DNA from: an uncultured Actinomycetes bacterium
GTDB taxonomy: Bacteria > Actinomycetota > Actinomycetes > Nanopelagicales > Nanopelagicaceae
DNA: 13,043 bases
Assembly (NCBI GenBank): GCA_903865885.1
Contig: CAIPLJ010000039.1
Span: 1-13,043, forward strand
Direction: 5' to 3'
Positions within the stretch are counted from its first letter, which is position 1. Every line of letters starts with the position of its first letter. The notes beneath the pieces are model-generated. The model did no database searches, had not been told where the DNA came from, and saw only the letters and a program-made list of their open reading frames with translations. The translations under genes were made by a program, and so were the position numbers. Positions 7,222 to 13,043 of the stretch are shown in pieces.

Positions 7222-7968
7222 ATGTCTGCGCATCAATCGAAGCTCTATCGCGATGAGGCAATTATCTTGCGCACTCAAAAGTTGGGTGAAGCAGATCGCA
7301 TCATTACTTTGCTGACAAAAGAGCATGGTCGTATTCGCGGTGTGGCAAAAGGTGTTCGTCGTACGATGTCGAAATTCGGTGCGCGCCTTGAACCTGGTAG
7401 CCATGTTGATATTCAGATGCATTCAGGAAAGACTTTTGACACGATTACGCAGGTTGAAGCGTTGATGAATTATGGTGAAGCGCTCACAGATGATTACCAG
7501 CGCTGGACAATTGCCCATGCAATCCTTGAAACTGCCGAACGTTTTACACAGCAAGAGGAAGAGCCAGCCCCTCAAGAATTTCAGTTGGTAGTCGGTGGCA
7601 TGAAGGCACTTGTAGACAATCGATACGATTCATCACTCATCCTTGATGCATTCTTACTGCGATCACTTTCTATCGGTGGTTACGAACCATCGATGACTTC
7701 GTGCTCGCGTTGTGAAAAGGCTGGGCCGCATCGCTACTTCTCATTAGTCGGTGGTGGATCTGTATGCATGGATTGCAGGCCATCTGCATCGGCAACTGCA
7801 TCACCAGAAGCGTTATCCCTCATGCAGGCGCTCTTGATTGGCGACTGGGATGTTGCAGAGAAAAGTGAACTTCGCCATCGCCGCGAGGCTAGTGGTTTGG
7901 TAACTGCTTACCTACAATGGCACCTTGAACGCGGATTGCGAAGTCTGCCGATGGTTGAAAGGGCTTAA
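7222..7968 (+). CDS. recO: DNA repair protein RecO
   Basis: RecO works with RecR and RecF to load RecA onto SSB-coated single-stranded DNA during gap repair. The 248-residue protein has the expected N-terminal OB-fold domain (about 1-80), with the family opening YRDEAIILRTQKLGEADRII and the basic GRIRGVAKGVRR stretch (36-47) that contacts DNA. A helical C-terminal domain follows. A zinc-binding site of four cysteines is present as CSRC (C161, C164) and CMDC (C182, C185), separated by the typical RYFSLVGGGS segment. Length agrees with bacterial RecO (about 240-265). It follows leuA by 14 bp and precedes uppS by 11 bp. The recO–uppS order is common in Actinobacteria. Expression may be coupled to leuA. 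Confidence 0.95.
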   Translation: MSAHQSKLYRDEAIILRTQKLGEADRIITLLTKEHGRIRGVAKGVRRTMSKFGARLEPGSHVDIQMHSGKTFDTITQVEALMNYGEALTDDYQRWTIAHAILETAERFTQQEEEPAPQEFQLVVGGMKALVDNRYDSSLILDAFLLRSLSIGGYEPSMTSCSRCEKAGPHRYFSLVGGGSVCMDCRPSASATASPEALSLMQALLIGDWDVAEKSELRHRREASGLVTAYLQWHLERGLRSLPMVERA

Positions 7969-7979
7969 CGAAAACTTTG

Positions 7980-8690
7980 ATGGCCAAGAAGATCGAGATT
8001 CCCCAACACATCGCAATCGTGATGGATGGAAATGGGCGTTGGGCAAAAGAGCGTGGATTAGCGCGCACTGCGGGCCATCAAGCCGGTGAAAAAGTTCTCT
8101 TCGATATCGTTGAAGCTGCCATTGGTTTCGGCGTAAAAGAAATAAGCGCATATGCATTCTCAACAGAGAATTGGAAGCGCAGCCCAGAAGAAGTGAAATT
8201 CTTGATGGGATATAGCCGCGAAATGCTTCGTACCCGTCGCGATCGTCTCAATGAGATGGGTGTGAAAATTAATTGGTTGGGCCGCCCTCAGCGCCTATGG
8301 AAATCTGTTATTACAGAGCTTGAAGAGGCAGAAGAGTTAACGAAGAAGAATAAGAAGCTCACGCTAAATATGTGTGTTAATTATGGTGGCCGCGCTGAAA
8401 TCGTTGATGCTGCAACTGAACTTGCGCGTGATGTGAAGCGCGGGAAAGTGAAGGCAGATTCGATTACCGAGAAGACTTTAGAGAAGTATCTGTATTCACC
8501 GAAGATGCGCGATGTCGATATGTTCCTGCGTTCCTCTGGTGAGCAGCGCACCAGTAACTTCTTGCCGTGGCAATCTTCCTATGCAGAATTCGTCTTTATG
8601 GATGTGCTCTGGCCAGATATGACGCCAAAGTTATTGTGGAAAGCAATTGAGATTTATTCGGAGAGAGATCGACGCTTCGGAAGCGCGTAG
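7980..8690 (+). CDS. uppS: Isoprenyl transferase (polyprenyl diphosphate synthase)
   Basis: This cis-prenyltransferase extends farnesyl (or similar) diphosphate with isopentenyl diphosphate to build the long polyprenyl carrier for peptidoglycan and other wall glycans, at the cytosolic face of the membrane. The 236 residues show the P-loop-like IAIVMDGNGRWA (11-22) with catalytic D16, ARTAGHQAGEK (28-38), AYAFSTENWKRSPEEV (about 55-70) and the C-terminal signature LRSSGEQRTSNFLPWQSSYAE. An in-frame TTG directly precedes the chosen ATG. I prefer the ATG because it is the standard codon and gives the usual short N-terminus; the other start would add one residue. There is no good Shine-Dalgarno (AAAGGG lies 16 bases away). 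It is shorter than the M. tuberculosis decaprenyl synthase (296), so product chain length is not predictable from this sequence. Confidence 0.95.
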   Translation: MAKKIEIPQHIAIVMDGNGRWAKERGLARTAGHQAGEKVLFDIVEAAIGFGVKEISAYAFSTENWKRSPEEVKFLMGYSREMLRTRRDRLNEMGVKINWLGRPQRLWKSVITELEEAEELTKKNKKLTLNMCVNYGGRAEIVDAATELARDVKRGKVKADSITEKTLEKYLYSPKMRDVDMFLRSSGEQRTSNFLPWQSSYAEFVFMDVLWPDMTPKLLWKAIEIYSERDRRFGSA

Positions 8691-8701
8691 CGCTTGCCGA
8701 A
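8676..8701. terminator. Strong hairpin between convergent uppS and ZIP genes
   Basis: TTCGGAAGCGC (8676-8686), loop GTA, then GCGCTTGCCGAA (8690-8701) forms an 11-bp stem with one bulged G at 8696. The uppS stop codon TAG (8688-8690) lies across the loop and the first base of the 3' arm. The ZIP gene ends 22 bp beyond. The position, between two converging genes with a gap of 32 bp, fits a bidirectional terminator. Neither strand has a T run after the stem, so it is not a classical intrinsic terminator. Confidence 0.45.
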
Positions 8702-8722
8702 CATCAGAATTGTTGGAAGTGC

Positions 8723-9457
8723 TTAAAGGCTTGCTACGACGCCCCACATAATTACTACGCCGACGATTGTTGCAAAGAATGTCCAGCGAGATGAGTGGCG
8801 TGAATGCGCTTCGGGCAAGATATGAGAAGTCGCAAGGTAGATAACAAAGCCAGAGAAGAGCGCTAGGTATAGCGCTAGCAGAGAATCGTTGAGAACCAAG
8901 TATGTTCCAACGCTTGCGCCACCAATACGTGCAACTGCATCAACACCTAATAGTGAATAGCTCGTCTTTGTCCAATGACCGCTCTTAACCATCAGAGAGA
9001 CTGTATTGAGTCCATCGCTAAATGCGTGGACCATCACTGCGATAAAGACTGCATAGCCAAGTGCATGGCTGACTTTAAATGCAACGCCTAAGCCAACACC
9101 GTCGAGAAATACATGGCCACCCATTGCAAGTGCGCCAAGAGAACCTGCGATGTTGTGGTGTTCGTGATCGTGGCCGTAATCAGATTCGGCAGGTTCGTGG
9201 CTACCAAATATTCCTTCAATGATGTGAAGAGATAAGAATCCAAGAAGGATTGCGAGGGAGACGGTACGGATTCCGCCGATGGAAGCTGTATTCATTGAGA
9301 AGACTTCTGGAAGTAGATCAAAGCCAACGAGTCCAAGAAGTAAACCTGCAGATAGTCCAAGAACAAGATGGAATCGATCGGAAGATTTCAGAGCGACATA
9401 GCCACCGAAGGTGGTCGCAAGCACTGTAATTGCTGCGAAGAGAATGGCTAGGTTCAT
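8723..9457 (-). CDS. ZIP family divalent metal transporter
   Basis: This is a 244-residue integral membrane protein with about eight hydrophobic segments, typical of bacterial ZIP (ZRT/IRT-like) importers of zinc, iron or manganese. The histidine-rich loop between segments 3 and 4 contains H87, H96, H98, H100 and H101 (GHDHEHH, 95-101). The transport-site motifs are GGHVFLDGVGLGVAF (113-127) with H115 and D119, and VMVHAFSDGLNTV (141-153) with H144 and D148. A further SHILPEAH lies near 211-218. These residues match the metal-binding TM4 and TM5 of the family, so the protein looks functional. It stands alone on its strand. It converges with uppS and diverges from a small ABM-like gene 31 bp away. 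The metal cannot be assigned, and no clear Zur box was seen. Confidence 0.9.
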   Translation of the reverse strand: MNLAILFAAITVLATTFGGYVALKSSDRFHLVLGLSAGLLLGLVGFDLLPEVFSMNTASIGGIRTVSLAILLGFLSLHIIEGIFGSHEPAESDYGHDHEHHNIAGSLGALAMGGHVFLDGVGLGVAFKVSHALGYAVFIAVMVHAFSDGLNTVSLMVKSGHWTKTSYSLLGVDAVARIGGASVGTYLVLNDSLLALYLALFSGFVIYLATSHILPEAHSRHSSRWTFFATIVGVVIMWGVVASL

Positions 9458-9463
9458 GGTCTA

Positions 9464-9482
9464 AGGATATCCGCATTACAGT
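9464..9482. promoter_or_regulatory. Back-to-back −10 elements of a 31-bp divergent promoter
   Basis: Minus strand: TATCCT (9469 to 9464) lies six bases before the ZIP ATG. Plus strand: TACAGT (9477-9482) lies six bases before the ATG at 9489. Both genes would therefore be transcribed as leaderless mRNAs. Neither has a recognisable −35 at the proper distance, and each −35 region would lie in the first codons of the opposite gene. An 8-bp palindrome GGATATCC (9465-9472) overlaps the ZIP −10; it could be an operator or chance. Confidence 0.45.
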
Positions 9483-9488
9483 TCTCTC

Positions 9489-9764
9489 ATGATTGCTATC
9501 GCTCGCTTTGAAGTGCAATTGGCCGAAAGTGCAGCGTTTGAGAAAGATATTCGCACCGCCTATGAGGCCCTTGCTTCCTGTGTCGGATTTATCGATGGCG
9601 AGTACGGTCAGAATCTCGATCAATCAAATCTCTGGGCGCTTGTTACTCGTTGGGAAAATGTTGGCTCATATCGCCGCGCCCTCAGTGCGATGCGCACAAA
9701 GCTCGAGGCAATTCCATTACTCGCGCGCGCAATTGATGAACCTGGGGCCTACGAGATAAACTAA
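9489..9764 (+). CDS. Small ABM-fold (antibiotic biosynthesis monooxygenase-like) protein
   Basis: A 91-residue soluble protein whose pattern suggests the dimeric α+β barrel of the ABM superfamily: an opening strand MIAIARFEVQ, a helix around 15-28, a strand GFIDGEYGQNLDQ (33-45), then LWALVTRWENVGSYRRALS (48-66). The phrase "L.TRWEN..SYRRAL" is the usual place where these proteins read "..W.s..ayraal". Members include small monooxygenases, heme-degrading proteins and many with no known activity, so no reaction can be named here. It starts 31 bp from the divergent ZIP gene and ends 96 bp before glyS. It has no Shine-Dalgarno, and a −10-like hexamer lies six bases before its ATG. The gene is real by coding character, but its function is unknown. 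Confidence 0.7.
   Translation: MIAIARFEVQLAESAAFEKDIRTAYEALASCVGFIDGEYGQNLDQSNLWALVTRWENVGSYRRALSAMRTKLEAIPLLARAIDEPGAYEIN
9733..9762 (+). promoter_or_regulatory. Putative glyS promoter inside the end of the ABM gene
   Basis: TTGATG (9733-9738) and TAAACT (9757-9762) are separated by 18 bp; the −10 touches the ABM stop codon. The start would be near 9769, giving glyS a leader of about 90 bases that holds the structures listed next. A small hairpin GCAAC/GTTGC (9775-9788) lies at the beginning of that leader. Confidence 0.4.
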
Positions 9765-9803
9765 GGTCAGGATTGCAACGACCGTTGCCTTTCGCCGACA
9801 GCC

Positions 9804-9845
9804 AGCCGGACTATCTCAATTTCGCCGGCTAAGTAAATTAGCCGG
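9804..9845 (+). promoter_or_regulatory. glyS leader with two mutually exclusive stems
   Basis: AGCCGGAC occurs twice, at 9804-9811 and 9840-9847, and between them lies the complement CCGGCT (9825-9830). The middle segment can pair upstream (6 bp, 15-base loop) or downstream as CCGGCTAA/TTAGCCGG (8 bp, 5-base loop GTAAA, 9825-9845). The downstream stem ends two bases before the Shine-Dalgarno GGAGA (9848-9852), so switching could change access to the glyS start. No T-box motif and no U-tract is seen. Pairing is directly visible; regulation is inferred. Confidence 0.45.
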
Positions 9846-9860
9846 ACGGAGATAAAAGAG

Positions 9861-11240
9861 ATGGCCGTAGATCGTTTAGAAAATATTGTCTCGCTCTCAA
9901 AGCGACGTGGATTTGTATTTCCCTCATCAGAAATTTACGGAGGCCTTCGTGCTTCCTGGGATTACGGCCCACTGGGTGTAGAACTCAAAAATAACGTCAA
10001 GCGCCAGTGGTGGAAATCCATGGTCATGGGTCGCGAAGATGTTGTTGGTCTCGACTCATCAGTTATTTTGGCTCGCGAAGTCTGGGAAGCATCAGGACAC
10101 GTTGCAACATTTAGCGATCCGCTTACTGAATGTACTGCCTGCCATAAACGTTATCGCGCAGATCATTTAGAAGAAGCGTATGAAGCAAAGCATGGAAAGG
10201 CGCCAGCATCTCTTGCAGATATGAACTGCCCTGCATGTGGAAATAAAGGTCAATTCACAACTCCAAAGCAATTCTCAGGTCTACTCAAGACCTTCCTTGG
10301 ACCTGTCGAAGATGAATCAGGTCTTGCCTACCTTCGCCCAGAGACAGCACAGGGAATCTTTATCAACTTTGATCAAGTAATGACAACATCACGAAAGAAG
10401 CCACCATTTGGTATTGGCCAAATTGGAAAATCATTCCGAAATGAAATTACTCCTGGAAACTTCATCTTCCGTACCCGCGAATTCGAGCAGATGGAGATGG
10501 AGTTCTTTGTAGTTCCCGGAACCGATGAAGAGTGGCATCAATATTGGATTGATACCCGACTTGCTTGGTATAAAGATCTTGGTATTAATCCAGATCGTCT
10601 TCGTATCTACGATCATCCAAAAGAGAAGTTATCGCACTATTCAAAGCGCACCGCCGATATTGAATATAAATTTGAATTTAACGGCACCGAATGGGGCGAG
10701 CTCGAAGGAATTGCCAACCGCACAGACTTCGACCTGAAAGCTCACTCTGCTGCCTCTGGTAAAGATCTTTCATACTTCGATCAAGAGAAGAACGAACGCT
10801 GGACTCCATTTGTGATTGAACCCGCAGCCGGCGTAGACCGTTGCACGCTCACATTTATGATGGATGCATACACAGAAGATGAAGCACCTAATGCAAAGGG
10901 CGAGATGGAAAAGCGCGCCGTGATGAAGTTCGATCACCGCCTAGCCCCTGTAAAGGCTGCAGTTCTCCCACTTTCTCGTAACGCAGATTTGTCACCAAAG
11001 GCACGCGATCTCGCCACACAGTTGCGTAAGAATTGGAATATCGATTTCGATGATTCAGGGGCAATTGGTCGTCGCTACCGTCGCCAAGATGAAATCGGTA
11101 CTCCGTACTGCATCACCATCGACTTCGAAACTTTGGAAGATCAAGCAGTCACAATCCGCGATCGCGACACCATGACGCAAGAGCGCATCGGTATCGATCA
11201 AGTAGAAGCATGGCTAGCACCACGTCTACTCGGCTGCTAG
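9861..11240 (+). CDS. glyS: Glycyl-tRNA synthetase, single-chain (α2) type
   Basis: A class II aminoacyl-tRNA synthetase that charges tRNA-Gly with glycine using ATP. It has 459 residues, the usual length of the compact bacterial homodimeric form, and is not the α2β2 type. Domain order: catalytic core opening with LSKRRGFVFPSSEIYGGLRA (12-31) and WDYGPLG (33-39); an inserted zinc-binding element with CTAC (C91, C94) and CPAC (C123, C126); RPETAQGIFINF (159-170); class II motif 2 FRNEITPGNFIFRTREFEQMEME (192-214, in two parts); motif 3 in VIEPAAGVDRCTL (318-330); and an anticodon-binding domain from about 365 to the end. The start is supported by GGAGA (9848-9852), eight bases before the ATG. 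The 3' end overlaps dusB by 31 bp, which implies translational coupling. Confidence 0.97.
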   Translation: MAVDRLENIVSLSKRRGFVFPSSEIYGGLRASWDYGPLGVELKNNVKRQWWKSMVMGREDVVGLDSSVILAREVWEASGHVATFSDPLTECTACHKRYRADHLEEAYEAKHGKAPASLADMNCPACGNKGQFTTPKQFSGLLKTFLGPVEDESGLAYLRPETAQGIFINFDQVMTTSRKKPPFGIGQIGKSFRNEITPGNFIFRTREFEQMEMEFFVVPGTDEEWHQYWIDTRLAWYKDLGINPDRLRIYDHPKEKLSHYSKRTADIEYKFEFNGTEWGELEGIANRTDFDLKAHSAASGKDLSYFDQEKNERWTPFVIEPAAGVDRCTLTFMMDAYTEDEAPNAKGEMEKRAVMKFDHRLAPVKAAVLPLSRNADLSPKARDLATQLRKNWNIDFDDSGAIGRRYRRQDEIGTPYCITIDFETLEDQAVTIRDRDTMTQERIGIDQVEAWLAPRLLGC

Positions 11241-12376
11241 CACCACTGCAGCTTCCACTTAAAGATGGGCTCCATCTCGTAGACCCACCTGTTGTTCTTG
11301 CACCAATGGCAGGAATTACTAATGCCGCTTTTCGCATGCTCTGTCGCGAACAAGGTGCCGGTCTCTTTGTTTCTGAGATGGTTACTGCGCGCGCGTTATT
11401 AGAACGCATTCCTGAAACGTTGCGCATGATTGAACCTGGCGCAGGTGAATGGCCACGATCTGTGCAGTTATATAGCGTCGATCCGCATCATATGGGCGAA
11501 GCAGTCAAGATGATCGGCCGTGAAAATTTAGCTGACCATATCGATATGAACTTTGGTTGCCCAGTCCCTAAAGTAACGCGCAAAGGTGGGGGAGCAGCAC
11601 TCCCCTTTAAAAGAAATTTATTCCGTGAAATAGTAAAAGCGGCAGTTGATAGCGCAAAACCATATGGAATTCCTGTCACAGTCAAGATGCGTATCGGTAT
11701 TGATACCGATCATCACACATATTTAGAAGCAGCAAAATCAGCAGCTGACTTAGGTGTTGCATGGGTTGCACTACATGCACGCACGGCACAACAGATGTAT
11801 GAAGGCAAAGCAGATTGGTCTGCGATTAAAAATCTAGTAGAACATTTGAAACCAACAGGAGTACCCGTTTTAGGTAACGGAGATATCTGGTCTGGTGCCG
11901 ATGGCGTTGAAATGGTGCGTCAAACAGGGTGCGCAGGCGTTGTCGTTGGGCGTGGATGCCTCGGTCGACCATGGTTATTTGCAGATCTTGTCGATGCATT
12001 TAACGGTGGAGATAAGCGCATACTTCCGACACTTCACGAAGTCAGCGAAGTGATGTATCGCCACGGCGAATTAATCGTTGATTACTTTGAATCAGAAGAT
12101 CGCGGATGTCGCGACTTACGTAAACATATGGCTTGGTATCTCAAAGGCTTTCGCGTTCCATCTGAACTGCGTCGCCAATTTGGCATGGTGGGATCTCTCA
12201 AAGAACTGCGTTCATTATTAGATCAACTCGATGATCAGCCATATCCGATTGAAATCGGCGATAAACCACGTGGCCGCACTAGCAGTGGTCGTCCGCCAAC
12301 TTTGCCCGATGGATGGCTTAATGATCCTGATGAAATGATTCATCTCGACGTCGAAGATATGTTCTCGGGCGGCTGA
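11210..12376 (+). CDS. dusB: tRNA-dihydrouridine synthase
   Basis: Dus enzymes reduce specific uridines of tRNA to dihydrouridine using FMN and NADPH. The 388 residues begin the TIM barrel with PVVLAPMAGITNAAFR (27-42). The rest includes VSEMVTARALL (54-64), the catalytic cysteine C117 in MNFGCPVPKVTRKGGGAAL, K159 in VKMRIG, H189 in ALHARTAQQMYEG and the FMN-phosphate site GNGDI (222-226) with VVGRGCLGRPWLF. A helical tRNA-binding domain follows, from about 255 to 345. The chosen ATG lies inside glyS in another frame. No later ATG precedes the conserved barrel, and the family usually has a short N-terminal lead, so the overlap is probably genuine. The stop overlaps the next start as TGATG. 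The actinobacterial position beside glyS fits the DusB/NifR3 group; exact target uridine unknown. Confidence 0.93.
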   Translation: MASTTSTRLLAPLQLPLKDGLHLVDPPVVLAPMAGITNAAFRMLCREQGAGLFVSEMVTARALLERIPETLRMIEPGAGEWPRSVQLYSVDPHHMGEAVKMIGRENLADHIDMNFGCPVPKVTRKGGGAALPFKRNLFREIVKAAVDSAKPYGIPVTVKMRIGIDTDHHTYLEAAKSAADLGVAWVALHARTAQQMYEGKADWSAIKNLVEHLKPTGVPVLGNGDIWSGADGVEMVRQTGCAGVVVGRGCLGRPWLFADLVDAFNGGDKRILPTLHEVSEVMYRHGELIVDYFESEDRGCRDLRKHMAWYLKGFRVPSELRRQFGMVGSLKELRSLLDQLDDQPYPIEIGDKPRGRTSSGRPPTLPDGWLNDPDEMIHLDVEDMFSGG

Positions 12377-13035
12377 TGTTTAAATTTATCCGTCGAACCA
12401 TTTCATTATTTCTTGCAATTATTATCATCATCCCAACGTATGCACTCTTTGTCACTTGGAATTCTGCTCACAATCCACCTTTTCGCACCAAGGCAGAAGT
12501 GATCGTTGTTCCCGGTGCATCTCAACTCAATGGCGTTCCGAGTGAAGTCTTACTCGCGCGACTTGAAGAGGCAAAGCGAATGAAAGATTTGGGCTATGCA
12601 CCACTCATTATCACCGTGGGCTCAAGCGCACCGGGTGATCGCACAACAGAGGCGGCGTCAGGAAAATATTGGCTTACTCATCACGGAATTTCAAAGAGTC
12701 AAGTAATTGCAATTCCATTGGGACGTGATACCCAAAGCCAGACACAGGCATATGTAAAGGTGATGAAAAAACATAAGATTTATAACGTCATCATTGCAAC
12801 CGATGCATATCACTGCCATCGCGCAATGACTATGGCAAATGATTTAGGTGCAATAGCAACATGTTCACCTGCAACAACGGGACCTAACTCACTTGCCAAC
12901 TCGCATTATCGATACCTTGTGCGTGAAGCAGGTGCATATCTTGCCTACATCACGCTAGGACGTCGCGGAATTCATATCTCAGATCATCTGACCAATAACC
13001 AACTTGTAAGGTATATCCATGGCATCGTCCGTTAA
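12376..13035 (+). CDS. YdcF/SanA-like DUF218 protein, membrane-anchored
   Basis: A 219-residue protein with one N-terminal hydrophobic segment (about 9-27) after the basic start MFKFIRR, so it is probably anchored with the main domain outside. The domain follows the DUF218 plan: EVIVVPGASQLNGVPSEVL (41-59), ARLEEAKRMKDLGYAPLIITVG (61-82), TTEAASGKYWL (90-100), DTQSQTQAYV (118-127) and ATDAYHCHRAMTMANDLG (141-158). The conserved acidic, glutamine and YHxxRA residues are present. In E. coli, SanA of this family is linked to envelope permeability to vancomycin, but the biochemical reaction is not established, and I assign none. Its start codon shares one base with the dusB stop, with no clear Shine-Dalgarno, so it is likely translated by re-initiation as the third gene of the glyS operon. 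Confidence 0.85.
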   Translation: MFKFIRRTISLFLAIIIIIPTYALFVTWNSAHNPPFRTKAEVIVVPGASQLNGVPSEVLLARLEEAKRMKDLGYAPLIITVGSSAPGDRTTEAASGKYWLTHHGISKSQVIAIPLGRDTQSQTQAYVKVMKKHKIYNVIIATDAYHCHRAMTMANDLGAIATCSPATTGPNSLANSHYRYLVREAGAYLAYITLGRRGIHISDHLTNNQLVRYIHGIVR

Positions 13036-13043
13036 GGGTTACA

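Noticed and set aside
7977..7979. TTG as the uppS start, one codon before the ATG
   Set aside because: The ATG at 7980 is the standard codon and gives the same domain; nothing such as a better-placed Shine-Dalgarno favours TTG.
9493..9759. An 88-codon plus-strand frame overlapping the ABM-like gene almost completely
   Set aside because: The frame at 9489 gives a coherent α+β pattern with the TRWEN helix, while this one looks like low-structure basic sequence and lacks start signals.
9765..9860. A T-box riboswitch before glyS
   Set aside because: The leader is too short for the usual stems and the conserved T-box TGGNACCGCG-type stretch is absent.
1..13043. Mobile elements, CRISPR, tRNA or rRNA genes, prophage or defence genes
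   Set aside because: No transposase or integrase, regularly spaced repeats, cloverleaf or attachment-like duplication was seen; every long frame is a housekeeping or common transport gene.

Overview
This window is a compact stretch of bacterial chromosome carrying core metabolism, with no sign of mobile DNA. It suggests an actinobacterium with a small, streamlined, moderate-GC genome, for example a freshwater Nanopelagicales (acI)-type lineage. That placement is inference. It rests on the gene content and order panB–nadE–glnA2-type glutamine synthetase, then leuA–recO–uppS, then single-chain glyS–dusB, which recall actinobacterial neighbourhoods. It also rests on the actinobacterial style of the proteins, very short intergenic gaps, and several starts that look leaderless.

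Layout. Positions 83-2182 hold a leftward pair, panB (pantothenate/CoA synthesis) followed by an MFS exporter-like gene. A 77-bp divergent gap leads to rightward nadE (glutamine-dependent NAD synthetase) and a class I glutamine synthetase. The gap before that synthetase carries a GTAAC-n6-GTAAC direct repeat resembling a GlnR box. The 178-bp gap 5314-5491 is the most interesting non-coding part. It contains a promoter, a 14-codon leader peptide rich in leucine (three Leu codons in a row) and several strong hairpins, all upstream of leuA. It looks like a leucine-responsive leader of the type called the LEU element in Actinobacteria. Then come recO and uppS, closely packed behind leuA.

uppS faces a leftward ZIP-family metal transporter across a hairpin at 8676-8701. 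The ZIP gene and a small rightward ABM-fold protein gene start only 31 bp apart, each with a TAnnnT hexamer six bases before its ATG. A structured 96-bp leader with mutually exclusive stems precedes glyS. The genes glyS, dusB and a membrane-anchored YdcF/DUF218 protein overlap one another and form a translationally coupled operon that ends at 13035.

Working together: the genes serve cofactor synthesis (CoA, NAD), nitrogen assimilation, leucine synthesis, DNA repair, cell-wall lipid carrier synthesis, metal uptake, and tRNA charging and modification. I found no tRNA, rRNA, CRISPR array, insertion sequence, prophage gene or defence system. No gap exceeds 300 bases. The novel content lies in the regulatory RNA of the leuA and glyS leaders and in the start-site architecture rather than in a new protein system.
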